NCBI GenBank assembly: GCA_021156365.1
Contig: JAJNDK010000003.1
Span: 469,129 to 533,128 of the forward strand
Length of the DNA stretch: 64,000 nt
Reading direction: 5' to 3'
Origin: Bacteroidota bacterium
Lineage (GTDB): Bacteria; Bacteroidota; Bacteroidia; B-17B0; Aurantibacillaceae
How positions within the stretch are numbered: position 1 is the stretch's first letter; every line of letters begins with the position of its first letter. This document shows, piece by piece, positions 46,337 through 55,513 of the stretch. Under the pieces are notes generated by a model. The model had not been told where the DNA came from, made no database searches, and saw only the letters and a list, made by a program, of their open reading frames with translations. Position numbers and translations under genes: made by a program.

Positions 46337-47575
46337 ATGAAAGCAGAGCATGTATTGATCATCGGCACCGTATGGCCGGAGCCCGGATCTTCCGCCGCCG
46401 GGAGCCGTACACTACAATTGATAGAACAATTTCAACGTGCAGGCTGGAAGATCACTTTTGCCTGCGCAGCCGGCGAAAGCGAATACCGCTTCGATCTGTC
46501 TCAATGGGGCATACAAAGCGTAACGATCGAACTGAACAAGGAAAGCTTTAATGATTTTATAAAAGAACTGGATCCGACTATCGTGCTTTTCGATCGCTTC
46601 ATGACCGAAGAGCAATTCGGGTGGCGGGTGGCAGAAAGCTGCCCGGATGCACAGCGGATAATCGATACGATCGATTTGCATTGCCTCCGTACAGCCCGTC
46701 AGCAAGCGCTTAAAGAGAAAACTCCATTCCATGAAGATTTTCTCCTGAACGATGTGGCAAAACGGGAAATAGCTTCGATCCTGCGAAGCGATCTTTCTAT
46801 CATGATCTCGCAGGCAGAAGTTGATTTGCTGAAAACTTTTTTCAAAGTACCGGGCTCTTCTCTTCAGTACACACCTTTCCTGCTGGAACCATTGAATGAG
46901 AATACAATTGAGCAGTGGAAAACCTTTGAAGAGAGAAATAATTTTATCAGCATCGGTAATTTTCTGCACGAGCCGAACTGGGATGCGGTCAGGTATTTAA
47001 AAGAAAGCATCTGGCCGTTGATCCGGAAACAATTGCCTAAAGCGGAATTACATATTTACGGAGCCTATGCCTCACAAAAAGCAGAGCAATTGCACAACGA
47101 AAAAGAAGGCTTTCTCATAAAAGGCAGAGCCGGCAGTGCGAAGGAAGTGATGAGCAACGCACGTGTTTGCCTGGCACCTTTGCGTTTCGGAGCGGGCATG
47201 AAAGGCAAACTGATCGATGCAATGGAATCGGGCACACCCAATGTGACAACTGCTATAGGCGCCGAATCCATGCATGCGGATCTGCCCTGGAGCGGAAGCA
47301 TTGCTGAAAGCCCGGAAGAGATCGCTGCATCGGCCGTGCTGTTATATACGGATATCAATACCTGGCGGGTCGCACAGCAAAATGGAGTAAAGATCATCAA
47401 CCAGTGTTTTGAAAAGAAAAAATACGGTGAGGAACTGGTCGCCGCTATACTTGAACAGCAAAACCGTTTAAAAGAACATCGGAAGAATAACTTCATTGGA
47501 TCGCTGCTGATGCATCATACACTCAGCAGTACAAAATACATGTCGAAATGGATAGAGGAGAAAAATAAAAAATAA
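46337..47575 (+). CDS. GT-B fold glycosyltransferase (GT4-like)
   Basis: Cytosolic enzyme that probably adds a sugar to a surface polysaccharide, glycolipid or glycoprotein. 412 residues from the first ATG; an in-frame TTG at 46319 lies upstream of the -7 box. The N-terminal Rossmann half has GTVWPEPGSSAAGSRTLQLI and LFDRFMTEEQFGWR. The C-terminal half has FISIGNFLHEPNWDAVRYLKE, LHIYGAY, and ARVCLAPLRFGAGMKGKLIDAMESGTP, where the Glu of the donor-binding E-x7-E region would sit. Stands alone between terminator-bounded genes, so donor and acceptor cannot be guessed. It is convergent with the next gene (6-bp gap). Confidence 0.85.
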   Translation: MKAEHVLIIGTVWPEPGSSAAGSRTLQLIEQFQRAGWKITFACAAGESEYRFDLSQWGIQSVTIELNKESFNDFIKELDPTIVLFDRFMTEEQFGWRVAESCPDAQRIIDTIDLHCLRTARQQALKEKTPFHEDFLLNDVAKREIASILRSDLSIMISQAEVDLLKTFFKVPGSSLQYTPFLLEPLNENTIEQWKTFEERNNFISIGNFLHEPNWDAVRYLKESIWPLIRKQLPKAELHIYGAYASQKAEQLHNEKEGFLIKGRAGSAKEVMSNARVCLAPLRFGAGMKGKLIDAMESGTPNVTTAIGAESMHADLPWSGSIAESPEEIAASAVLLYTDINTWRVAQQNGVKIINQCFEKKKYGEELVAAILEQQNRLKEHRKNNFIGSLLMHHTLSSTKYMSKWIEEKNKK

Positions 47576-47581
47576 ATTCTT

Positions 47582-49243
47582 TTATTCTACGATCACCTTT
47601 TTCACAAAAGCACTTCTGTTCAGGATATTGATTCCTTTTACGAAATACACGCCCGGTGCAGTATTCAGCTGAACGGCAATTTTTCCGTCACCGCTTTCTT
47701 CTGTTTGAGACAGGACTACTTTTCCAAGTACATCCGATACTTCCACCAGCCAGGCTGTGTTTGTAGTACTTGTTTCTATAGTGAAACTGCCTTTGTTCGG
47801 ATTCGGGAATATAGTTACATCTGCAGTAGAAATAGGATCGGCTATCCCGATGGTTCCGCCACCCGTGATCGTGATCAGGAAATCTTCCGTTTCCCCTGAT
47901 GCGAAGCCGGTGCAGGCATCCGTAGAATCATTGACAAGAGCGGTGGTTGCCCTGCTTCTTACACGCATTCCCGTCAAACCATTGTACGCATCGGCAGGAA
48001 GTGTGAACGCTTTATGCAGCAAGCCGTTTGTTATCGAGCTTGTATTTAGCTGTGTCCATTCATTCACGCCAAACACACCATCATGATCATAATCGATCCA
48101 TAGCGAAGTAATATTACTTCCTGTTTGCCGGATCGTCATCGTATATGTTTGTCCTGCAGATAAAGTAGCGGTATAATTTCCTGTTGCGGGATAAGTAGAA
48201 TAATGCGGAGCGGCATTGTTCTCACATCCGTTAAGTGATGCATTGAAACCTGTTCCCTGTATGCTCAGCGAATCGACGGAATGAGTGGCGCAGCCCCCTC
48301 CCAAAGTGGCGCTGCAGTAGCAATAGACCGGTAATAAGATCCCGACGCGTCCCACAGTACTTGTATCCGAATTACTACCGCAGCTTACAATCCCCCTGAA
48401 CCAGGTAAGTGCCGTCATGGTATGAATATAGCTTTGCTGGTTGGCTCCCGCAATATCTGTAAAGTTTACACCGTCGGCAGAAGCTTGCCATTGATAGCTG
48501 ATAGAGGTCCCGGGATTAGTGCCTGTCAGAATAAGATCCACTGTGGAATTTAAACATACAGCCGAATCGGAGGGCAGGGCCATGCCGGCAACCGGAATTC
48601 CTGTGCATGGGTTTGCAGCGGAATAGTTGATAGTAATATTAGGACGGAGGGTGTCCAGTGCGCCTGTACCTGTAGGAACGGTATTGTCCTGCTGCCAGTA
48701 CTGGAATCGTTTTACAGAAGTAGCATTGCGTCTGAATTCTTTGGAAACAGGAGAAGGATCGGATCCTGCACCTCCGACATTGGTTTCAATAATGATCTCG
48801 AGGCTTTTGGCAGGATAATGAATAAAAGGAGTGCCTAAATTAAGTGTGATCCATGAATTGCTGGCAAAATCTGTATTGGCAAGCCCGCCATTGTATACAA
48901 GTGTAGCGCCGCTTAGCTCCGTTGACAGGCCCGAGGCCATTACGAAAGCAGTATCTGTGATGTCTTTCATGTAAATTTTCACCGGCATATTCGAAGCGAC
49001 CGTTGTACTTAGCGTTTCCATATAAAAAGAAATACTCAGGATACCTGTTGTGTCTGTCATCCCCAGCTCATAAGAAGAGTAGATAAAAGCGCTTCGCTCA
49101 TACCCGTAATACGCTCCAAGTGGTTTGCGTTTTATGCTATTGCCCCCATTGGAAACACCGGCATTGGATGCAGGAATAATTACCGATTGGGAGTATCCGG
49201 AAACAACTAAAAATAAAAATGCAGAAAATAAAAATGATTTCAT
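47582..49243 (-). CDS. T9SS type A exported protein with GEVED domain
   Basis: 553 residues. Signal peptide 1-18 (ends SGYSQ). The N-terminal region is a jelly-roll-like segment common at the start of such proteins (GNSIKRKPLGAYYGYERSA, LEIIIETNVGGAG). An Ig-like stretch follows (SYQWQASADGVNFTDI). Residues about 310-460 contain the GEVED domain (WIDYDHDGVFGVNEW, AYNGLTGMRVRS, FASGETEDFLITI). The last 75 residues (VTIFPNPNKGSF ... VYFVKGIN) are a T9SS type A sorting domain. Probably an adhesin or matrix protein; no catalytic motif. Confidence 0.88.
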   Translation of the reverse strand: MKSFLFSAFLFLVVSGYSQSVIIPASNAGVSNGGNSIKRKPLGAYYGYERSAFIYSSYELGMTDTTGILSISFYMETLSTTVASNMPVKIYMKDITDTAFVMASGLSTELSGATLVYNGGLANTDFASNSWITLNLGTPFIHYPAKSLEIIIETNVGGAGSDPSPVSKEFRRNATSVKRFQYWQQDNTVPTGTGALDTLRPNITINYSAANPCTGIPVAGMALPSDSAVCLNSTVDLILTGTNPGTSISYQWQASADGVNFTDIAGANQQSYIHTMTALTWFRGIVSCGSNSDTSTVGRVGILLPVYCYCSATLGGGCATHSVDSLSIQGTGFNASLNGCENNAAPHYSTYPATGNYTATLSAGQTYTMTIRQTGSNITSLWIDYDHDGVFGVNEWTQLNTSSITNGLLHKAFTLPADAYNGLTGMRVRSRATTALVNDSTDACTGFASGETEDFLITITGGGTIGIADPISTADVTIFPNPNKGSFTIETSTTNTAWLVEVSDVLGKVVLSQTEESGDGKIAVQLNTAPGVYFVKGINILNRSAFVKKVIVE

Positions 49244-49309
49244 ATTAAAACAGGTTCGATCGATAAAGTTGTTGAAAATACCGGTACAAAGGTCGCAAAA
49301 AGCCGTTAT

Positions 49310-50572
49310 TTAAGCACTTTTAACAGAAATTTTCTTTCCATTCAGAAATACGGTCTCCACGGGATTGCTGCCAAAAGAGTAGGGGATCATATCCACGCTG
49401 TTCATCTTTTTAGTGATGAAGAAATTCGCTTTTTTTCCGATGGTGATGCTCCCCACACTGTCTGCAAGATTCATGGCATGTGCGGTATTGATCGTAGTTG
49501 CATTGATACACTCATTCGGTGTCATGCGGTATTGAATGCAGCTGATGGCTTGCATAAAATTCATGTTCCCGCTGGGACTGCTGCCCGGATTAAAATCGCT
49601 GGCAATGGCCACAGGCAACCCCGCATCTATCATTTCACGGGCAGGTGGATTGGGTAAGCTCAGGAAAAAAGCTGCACCCGGAAGTATAGTCGGTATTGTT
49701 CTGGAATTCAGCAGGGCTTCGATCTCTTTGCGTTCCACATATTCGAGGTGATCCACACTGATCGCTCCGCATTTCACTCCCGATAATACGCCACCATAAT
49801 TGCTCATTTGCTCTGCATGCACTTTTGGGATCAGGCCATGTTTTTTTCCGGCTTCGAGGATACGTTCTGTTTCCTCCGGTGTAAAATAATTTTTTTCACA
49901 GAACACATCAATGAACTCTGCCAGTTGTTCTTCCGCTACTTTCGGAAGCGTTTCATTCAGGATGATATCGATGTATTTTTCTTTCTGCGTTTTGTATTCC
50001 ATCGGAACGGCATGGGCCGCAAGGAATGTGGCTTTTATCGTGAGTGGGGTGTGTTCTTTTAATTTCCGGATCACACGCAGCATTTTCAGCTCTGCCTCCA
50101 TGGTAAGACCGTAGCCGCTTTTTATTTCCACCGCGCCGGTTCCCTGCGAAATGATCTCGTTGCAGCGGATCAGGGCACTTTCCAGCAGCTCATCTTCGCT
50201 GCTGTCCTGCAGTTTTTTTGCTGAATTGAGGATGCCGCCGCCCCTCTGTGCTATTTCTTCATACGTAAGTCCTTTGATCCTGTCGGCAAATTCAGCTTCG
50301 CGGCTGCCTGCATATACAATGTGCGTATGGCTGTCCACCCAGCTCGGAAGCACCAGGCGACCGTCGGCTTCGATGATCTCGAGGTTGCTCCAGTCGCTGA
50401 TCCCCGGAAAATCATTCATGCTTCCGTAGTCGGCAATGAGCCCGTTCTCTATGGCAAGCCAGGCATTCGCGATCAGCGGCAGGTCGGCCATTTCTTTGCC
50501 CTTTACGGGTGTTTCCGTTTTTTCGCGAACCTGCACTAATTGCCGGATATTTTTTATTAGAACTTTGCTCAT
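49310..50572 (-). CDS. hutI: Imidazolonepropionase
   Basis: Amidohydrolase that opens 4-imidazolone-5-propanoate to N-formimino-L-glutamate, the third step of histidine degradation. 420 residues. DSHTHIVYAGSRE carries the paired His zinc ligands; later LAAHAVP and KVHAEQMSNYGG provide further metal/substrate His residues, and ASDFNPGSSPSGNM holds the catalytic Asp. No hutH, hutU or hutG lies in the window, so the pathway genes are dispersed or incomplete. Divergent from fabG with a minus-strand -7 TAGCTTTG at 50600-50593. Confidence 0.95.
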   Translation of the reverse strand: MSKVLIKNIRQLVQVREKTETPVKGKEMADLPLIANAWLAIENGLIADYGSMNDFPGISDWSNLEIIEADGRLVLPSWVDSHTHIVYAGSREAEFADRIKGLTYEEIAQRGGGILNSAKKLQDSSEDELLESALIRCNEIISQGTGAVEIKSGYGLTMEAELKMLRVIRKLKEHTPLTIKATFLAAHAVPMEYKTQKEKYIDIILNETLPKVAEEQLAEFIDVFCEKNYFTPEETERILEAGKKHGLIPKVHAEQMSNYGGVLSGVKCGAISVDHLEYVERKEIEALLNSRTIPTILPGAAFFLSLPNPPAREMIDAGLPVAIASDFNPGSSPSGNMNFMQAISCIQYRMTPNECINATTINTAHAMNLADSVGSITIGKKANFFITKKMNSVDMIPYSFGSNPVETVFLNGKKISVKSA

Positions 50573-50592
50573 ACCGTTTGTATAATAGTTTA

Positions 50593-50653
50593 CAAAGCTA
50601 CAATTTTTGTGAATTTCAGGGTGGCGTGCAATGGTTTCTTTTTTCTATCTTTA
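50593..50653. promoter_or_regulatory. Divergent -7 elements between hutI and fabG
   Basis: Minus strand TAGCTTTG (50600-50593), 20 bp before hutI ATG. Plus strand TATCTTTA (50646-50653), a near match, about 36 bp before fabG ATG. No -33 boxes are clear for either. Confidence 0.4.
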
Positions 50654-50689
50654 TCCAATTCTAAAACACAAAACAAATACATAAACGAT

Positions 50690-51436
50690 ATGAAGTTACT
50701 TCAGGGTAAAACAGCACTGATTACAGGAGCATCAAGAGGGATCGGAAGAGGAATTGCAATGAAATTTTCCGAACAGGGGGCCAATGTGGCTTTTACGTTT
50801 TTGAGCTCGGTGGAAAAAGCAAAAGCACTGGAAAACGAACTGGCTGCTTTTGGGATCAAAGCCAAAGGATATCAAAGCGATGCTGCGGATTTTAAGGCAG
50901 CAGATGAATTGGTGAACAATGTAGTGGCTGATTTCGGTACTGTTGATATTTTGGTGAACAATGCCGGGATCACCCGTGATACCCTGCTGATGCGTATGAG
51001 CGAACAGCAATGGGACGAAGTAATGAATGCCAACCTGAAATCGGTTTTTAACCTTACCAAAGCGGTTCAGCGCCCTATGCTGAAAGCCCGTTATGGTTCT
51101 ATCATCAATATGAGCTCTGTAGTAGGTGTAAAAGGAAATGCAGGACAGGCGAATTACGCTGCTTCCAAAGCAGGTATTATCGGTTTCAGCAAATCGGTTG
51201 CTTTGGAGTTAGGCTCACGTAATATCCGCTGCAATGTGATCGCTCCGGGTTTCATCGAAACGGAAATGACCGGTGCACTGGATGAAAAAGTAGTTCAGGG
51301 CTGGAGAGATGCTATTCCGTTGAAACGCGGAGGAACTGCAGAAGATGTGGCGAACGCAACTTTGTTCCTGGCCAGTGATATGAGTGCATACGTTACCGGG
51401 CAAACGATCAATGTTTGTGGTGGTATGCTTACCTAA
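50690..51436 (+). CDS. fabG: 3-oxoacyl-ACP reductase
   Basis: NADPH-dependent SDR enzyme of fatty-acid elongation. The start is the ATG giving MKLLQGKTALITGASRGIGRG; the longer TTG/ATG frame upstream overlaps the promoter. 248 residues. Cofactor loop GASRGIG, NNAG in ILVNNAGITRDTLLMRM, catalytic Ser in NMSSVVG and YAASK (Tyr/Lys). The C-terminus SAYVTGQTINVCGGM is typical of FabG. It stands apart from other fab genes; a VWA protein gene follows 38 bp later. Confidence 0.94.
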   Translation: MKLLQGKTALITGASRGIGRGIAMKFSEQGANVAFTFLSSVEKAKALENELAAFGIKAKGYQSDAADFKAADELVNNVVADFGTVDILVNNAGITRDTLLMRMSEQQWDEVMNANLKSVFNLTKAVQRPMLKARYGSIINMSSVVGVKGNAGQANYAASKAGIIGFSKSVALELGSRNIRCNVIAPGFIETEMTGALDEKVVQGWRDAIPLKRGGTAEDVANATLFLASDMSAYVTGQTINVCGGMLT

Positions 51437-51474
51437 GCCCGATCTTCCATTTATTTTTTTAACCGTTAATAACC

Positions 51475-53556
51475 GTGGGCGTTTTTTTAGCTGATATTAT
51501 CACATCGTATTCACTTTGGTTCGTTCCATTGTGTATAGCTGTTGGCGTATTGTTTGCCTGGCTGTTGTATACCGCTTCCGATAAGGACAAGGAGCTGAAT
51601 ACCTGGATCAAATACACACTCTTTGCATCACGTGCCCTACTGATCTCTGCACTCTGTTTTTTTCTGCTCAATCCGCTTATCAAACGGATGATCACCGAAA
51701 AGGAAAAACCGATCATCCTTGTGGCGCAGGACAATTCTTCTTCCGTATTGAATGCAAAGGATTCTGCCTTTGTAAAAAATGAATTCGTAAAACAATTAAA
51801 AGCAGTAGCAGCCGACTGGTCGGATAAATACGATGTGAAATTTTATCGTTTCGATCATAAATCGGAACTGAACGATACCATTAATTTCAACGGAAAGGAA
51901 ACCGACTACAGCAATTTATTCGAAGAGATAGAGAACAATTATTCGAACAGGAATGTAGGAGCGCTTATACTGGCCAGTGATGGTTTGTATAACAAAGGAA
52001 CGAATCCTGTTTACGGAGCAGAAAAGCTGAAATTCCCTGTGTACACTATTGCGCTGGGGGATACGACAACGATCCGCGATGTGCTGGTGAAAAAGGTCGA
52101 TCACAATGAGGTAGCTTATCTGGGGAATAAATTCCCGGTGGAAGTGACGATCGATTCAAGAAAACTGCAGGGCAAGGAAAGTGTTTTGACCATTTCGAAG
52201 CAGGGAAAAAAAATGGCAGAGCAGCGGGTGGTTTTTAATTCGAACGACTATACGCAGACCTTCAGCTTTATACTGGACGCCGACAAACCCGGCGTGCAGA
52301 AATACGTAGCGGCTATCAGTCCTTTGAGTGAGGAGCAGAATAGGCTGAACAATGCACAGCCTTTTGTGATCGAAGTGATCGACAACCGCGAGAAGATCGC
52401 GATCATTTCGAGTGCTCCGCATCCAGATGTGGCAGCGATCAAAGAAAGTATTGAAGAGAACCAGAACTACGAAGTAGAATCTTTCCTCATAGGCGAATTT
52501 AATGGCTCTGTGAAACCATACAGCCTTGTCATCCTCAACCAGATTCAGCTCAGCTCGCCTGCGGGGGCAAAAATCCTGAATGACCTTACAGTAAATAACA
52601 CTTCGTATTTCCTGCTCTCGGCCTATGGCAGCGATAAGATCCCGGGCGTGAATGTGCAGGCAATGAACATGAAATACAATGATGCGGAAGCTATTGTAAA
52701 TAAATCGTTCTCCCTCTTCACTGTTTCAGAAGGCCTGCAGAAATATGCAAAGGAATTCCCGGCAGTGAAGTCCGTGCTTGGAAATTATTCCATTGCGAAT
52801 TCGGCTTCCATATTGTTTACGCAGCGCATTGGTGTGGTGGAAACGGAAAATCCTTTACTGTTGTTCAATACCAACGGAGAACAGAAATCTGCCGTATTCC
52901 TGGGCGACGGTATCTGGCGCTGGAAATTGCGTGATTTTGCCGATCATGATAACCATGAGCTTTTTAATGAGCTGGTATCAAAGATCGTTCAGTATCTGAG
53001 TGTGAAAGCCGATAAGAGCTTCTTCCGTGTAAAGACCAAAAAAGTGATTAATGAGAATGAGGAAGTAGAGCTGGAAGCGGAGGTGTACAACAATAGTTAC
53101 GAGCTGATCACCGATCCGGAAGTTACCATTACGATCACCAACGAGAACGATAAAAAATTCAATTATGCCTTCAGTAAAACCGGCCTGGGTTATCGTCTGA
53201 ATGTCGGCCTTTTGCCTCCGGGCGAATACAGCTACAAGGCTATTACCAATAATGGTACGAAAGCACAGGAGCAAAGAGGATTTTTTACGGTAAAGGAGAT
53301 CGTGGCAGAGAAGATCAATACGGTTGCCAACCACCAGTTATTGCAGCAGCTGGCTACCAAAAGCAATGGAAAAATGTATTATCCTGCTGAGCTGAGCAAG
53401 CTGAAGGATATGCTGCAAAACAATGAGAACATCAAAACGATCACCTACACGCAGAAAGACGTGAAGGACCTGATCGATATGAAGCTCATTTTCTTTATAC
53501 TGCTTGCATTGCTTACGATCGAGTGGTTTGTGAGGAAGCGGAACGGCTTGTATTAG
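51475..53556 (+). CDS. VWA-domain inner-membrane protein, unknown function
   Basis: 693 residues with two N-terminal TM helices (about 13-33 and 47-68), a large periplasmic part, and a C-terminal TM (LIFFILLALLTIEWFV) followed by a short basic tail (RKRNGLY). The VWA fold has a MIDAS DxSxS at 86-90 (DNSSS) and LILASDGLYN later, so metal binding is likely. After the VWA domain there are Ig-like strands and a segment resembling the glutamine-amidotransferase-like fold of similar proteins (IAIISSAPHPDVAAI). GTG start; no ATG occurs until residue 71, after both TMs. The arrangement recalls Bacteroidota Bat-like proteins, but no bat or MoxR genes are near. Confidence 0.75.
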   Translation: MGVFLADIITSYSLWFVPLCIAVGVLFAWLLYTASDKDKELNTWIKYTLFASRALLISALCFFLLNPLIKRMITEKEKPIILVAQDNSSSVLNAKDSAFVKNEFVKQLKAVAADWSDKYDVKFYRFDHKSELNDTINFNGKETDYSNLFEEIENNYSNRNVGALILASDGLYNKGTNPVYGAEKLKFPVYTIALGDTTTIRDVLVKKVDHNEVAYLGNKFPVEVTIDSRKLQGKESVLTISKQGKKMAEQRVVFNSNDYTQTFSFILDADKPGVQKYVAAISPLSEEQNRLNNAQPFVIEVIDNREKIAIISSAPHPDVAAIKESIEENQNYEVESFLIGEFNGSVKPYSLVILNQIQLSSPAGAKILNDLTVNNTSYFLLSAYGSDKIPGVNVQAMNMKYNDAEAIVNKSFSLFTVSEGLQKYAKEFPAVKSVLGNYSIANSASILFTQRIGVVETENPLLLFNTNGEQKSAVFLGDGIWRWKLRDFADHDNHELFNELVSKIVQYLSVKADKSFFRVKTKKVINENEEVELEAEVYNNSYELITDPEVTITITNENDKKFNYAFSKTGLGYRLNVGLLPPGEYSYKAITNNGTKAQEQRGFFTVKEIVAEKINTVANHQLLQQLATKSNGKMYYPAELSKLKDMLQNNENIKTITYTQKDVKDLIDMKLIFFILLALLTIEWFVRKRNGLY

Positions 53557-53589
53557 TGTAACTATTCTCAACCAATACGTTATAGAGGC

Positions 53590-54936
53590 ATGAGATCATT
53601 GATGTGTTTTTTTCTGCTGGGTATCCCTTTTTTCTTTTTCGCACAAAAGACGAATGCCGAATGGGGCATTTCATTTCCACGCGATTCAACCATTCTTGAT
53701 TTTGTTGTTAATTCCAAACAACAGGTTATCTGTATTGCAGAAGATAAAAATTACGACCTTTTTAGTATTGTACTGGATAAGAACGGAAAGCAGTTGTACA
53801 GAAATTTGTTTCCTTTGCTTAATGAAGCAGAAACAGGCGCCGGCGAAGAGATGGATGCTGCTGCGCATGATAAGATGCTGATCACGAAAAACGACCGCGT
53901 CTATTTTGTTGGGACATTTAAAGACCGTTTTGTCCGTATTGCGAATTATGTAACCCTGGCTGATGAAGAAAGCGAAGAGGATTATCTGTTCATAGCAGAG
54001 CTTGACGCAGAAGGAAAGCTAAAGGAGTTGCAATGTATAGTGAAATATGTATATGGTGTGGATTTTACCGTTCCGGGCTTTACCGGCAGTGCCGACGGCT
54101 CGCTCCTCATGAGCCTGACGGCAGAATCAAGTCGGAAGAAGTCGCCACACGACGAGCACTTTTTTTATCTGAACAATAAGCGGTATGATGTAAGTGAGAA
54201 TCAGTATGGAGAATACCTGATCCGCCTGCAGCAGGATCTTTCTGTTTCGTGGGTAAATGCACTTACGATAGATAATTCTTCTATTGTTGATGGATCCGGG
54301 CCGGAAGATTATTATCCCCTTCGGAATATTGCCACTGATAAGGAAGGCAATTGTTACCGCGTACTCAATTTTAACGGAGATGTATTTTCAGAAGGTAAAC
54401 CGGTATTTGAAACGAATACCGGGAATAAGGAGGAAGAGGCAGGATTTGTTATAAAATACGATCCGGCAGGCACAGTGGTTTGGAGCAGGCAGCTACCCGG
54501 CGTTCAAAGCTTTGCGGATATTATGCTCTTTGGCAACTCACTGGTGCTCTATGCAGATATATGTTCGGCATTTAAAACGGATGGTTTTGATTTCAAGCCG
54601 AAGAATGTAGCAGGCGAATTGTTGATCAGGATCTCCCGCTCAACTGCAAAAATAAACTGGATCGGCACGGAAACAGCTCTTTCCATTCACGGTTTTGAAG
54701 ATCCGGGCGGCAAGCACTTGTATACACAGGCAGAACATCAACTACTCTCTTTTGATACAAAAATGAAAGCTACTGTGGCCTGTTCTTTTCAACCCGCCAA
54801 TCCTTTGTTTAAGCTTTATAACGGGAAAGGCTATCTACTGAATGAATGTGATCTGAAAGAGATCACTATATCAGGAAAAAAATACAGCTCCACGCGTAAT
54901 AAATTGTTTTTGGTAAAGCTGGACTTGAAACCCTGA
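53590..54936 (+). CDS. Secreted protein of unknown function, propeller-like
   Basis: 448 residues. Signal peptide 1-19 (PFFFFAQ end). The body is beta-rich with weak blade-like repeats (YFVGTFKDRFVRIANYV..., FVIKYDPAGTVVWSRQLPGV, GELLIRISRSTAKINWIGTE), related in style to the SBBP proteins of this window. The chain ends NKLFLVKLDLKP with no sorting domain, so it would remain in the periplasm or be exported by another route. It follows the VWA gene by 33 bp and may be co-transcribed. Confidence 0.65.
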   Translation: MRSLMCFFLLGIPFFFFAQKTNAEWGISFPRDSTILDFVVNSKQQVICIAEDKNYDLFSIVLDKNGKQLYRNLFPLLNEAETGAGEEMDAAAHDKMLITKNDRVYFVGTFKDRFVRIANYVTLADEESEEDYLFIAELDAEGKLKELQCIVKYVYGVDFTVPGFTGSADGSLLMSLTAESSRKKSPHDEHFFYLNNKRYDVSENQYGEYLIRLQQDLSVSWVNALTIDNSSIVDGSGPEDYYPLRNIATDKEGNCYRVLNFNGDVFSEGKPVFETNTGNKEEEAGFVIKYDPAGTVVWSRQLPGVQSFADIMLFGNSLVLYADICSAFKTDGFDFKPKNVAGELLIRISRSTAKINWIGTETALSIHGFEDPGGKHLYTQAEHQLLSFDTKMKATVACSFQPANPLFKLYNGKGYLLNECDLKEITISGKKYSSTRNKLFLVKLDLKP

Positions 54937-55078
54937 CGCACTGACCGTCGTTAGATATTATTTTCCACTTGCAGCCGGCCGGCATTCACCCAAAAAATGC
55001 CGCATCTCACCAATTTCATTCAAATCCCTCTTTTGTTTTTTCTATTTTTGATCACTTTGTATTGGATTTGCAGGAAGA

Positions 55079-55297
55079 ATGAGCATCTTCAATAAATCGG
55101 ACTGTACACCGGTGGCAGTTATTCCGGCTGTAAAAGCAGGCGACAGGGTGCAGGCTCCGTGGGTTGGCAGTTTCTACAATTGTACGGTGAAAAGTGTAAA
55201 CAAAGAGCTGGGACGTGTGGTAGTAAAATTCGACGACATGCCGGATGATTATTACATACCGTATGGTGATGGAACCAAAGGCCTGGACATTAAGTAA
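55079..55297 (+). CDS. Small Tudor/agenet-like protein
   Basis: 72 residues, no signal peptide. AGDRVQAPWVGSFYNCTVKSVNKELGRVVVKFDD forms an SH3-like/Tudor barrel, close in pattern to residues 24-76 of the secreted protein at 3.2 kb (VGEKAEVYY..KWYTAEIIADHGDNTYKVHYD). Its ligand is unknown. ATG start, with a TTTTTG and TTTGC-containing region upstream. It is followed by a long-loop terminator, so it is a single-gene unit. The whole gene is small enough to be skipped by automatic callers, but codon use and fold support it. Confidence 0.75.
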   Translation: MSIFNKSDCTPVAVIPAVKAGDRVQAPWVGSFYNCTVKSVNKELGRVVVKFDDMPDDYYIPYGDGTKGLDIK

Positions 55298-55320
55298 AAC
55301 AGATCTTACTTTTCAGGTAT

Positions 55321-55378
55321 CCGCAGGTTCCGATGATGGTGCAGGTTTGCTGCCCGGATTTGGAACCTGCGGTTTTTT
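55321..55378 (+). terminator. Intrinsic terminator with a long loop after the Tudor-like gene
   Basis: 11-bp perfect stem CCGCAGGTTCC (55321-55331) and GGAACCTGCGG (55362-55372) with a 30-base loop, then T6. The loop itself contains a copy of GCAGGTTTGC. Confidence 0.75.
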
Positions 55379-55489
55379 ATTGCCTTCAATTAGCCGTTCC
55401 ACTAAAAATAGCGCGAAAAAAGACCAAAAAAGTCGTTTTTTTTGATGAAAAGTTCGGTTTACCGCCCTTTTTTAACGGTTTCACTTCAA

Positions 55490-55497
55490 TACATTTG
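55490..55497 (+). promoter_or_regulatory. -7 element, metalloprotease copy 1
   Basis: TACATTTG, 17 bp before the ATG. The surrounding sequence (AAGTTCGGTTTACCGCCC and ACTTCAATACATTTG) is shared with the second copy. Confidence 0.6.
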
Positions 55498-55513
55498 TTA
55501 AAAACCAAACATC

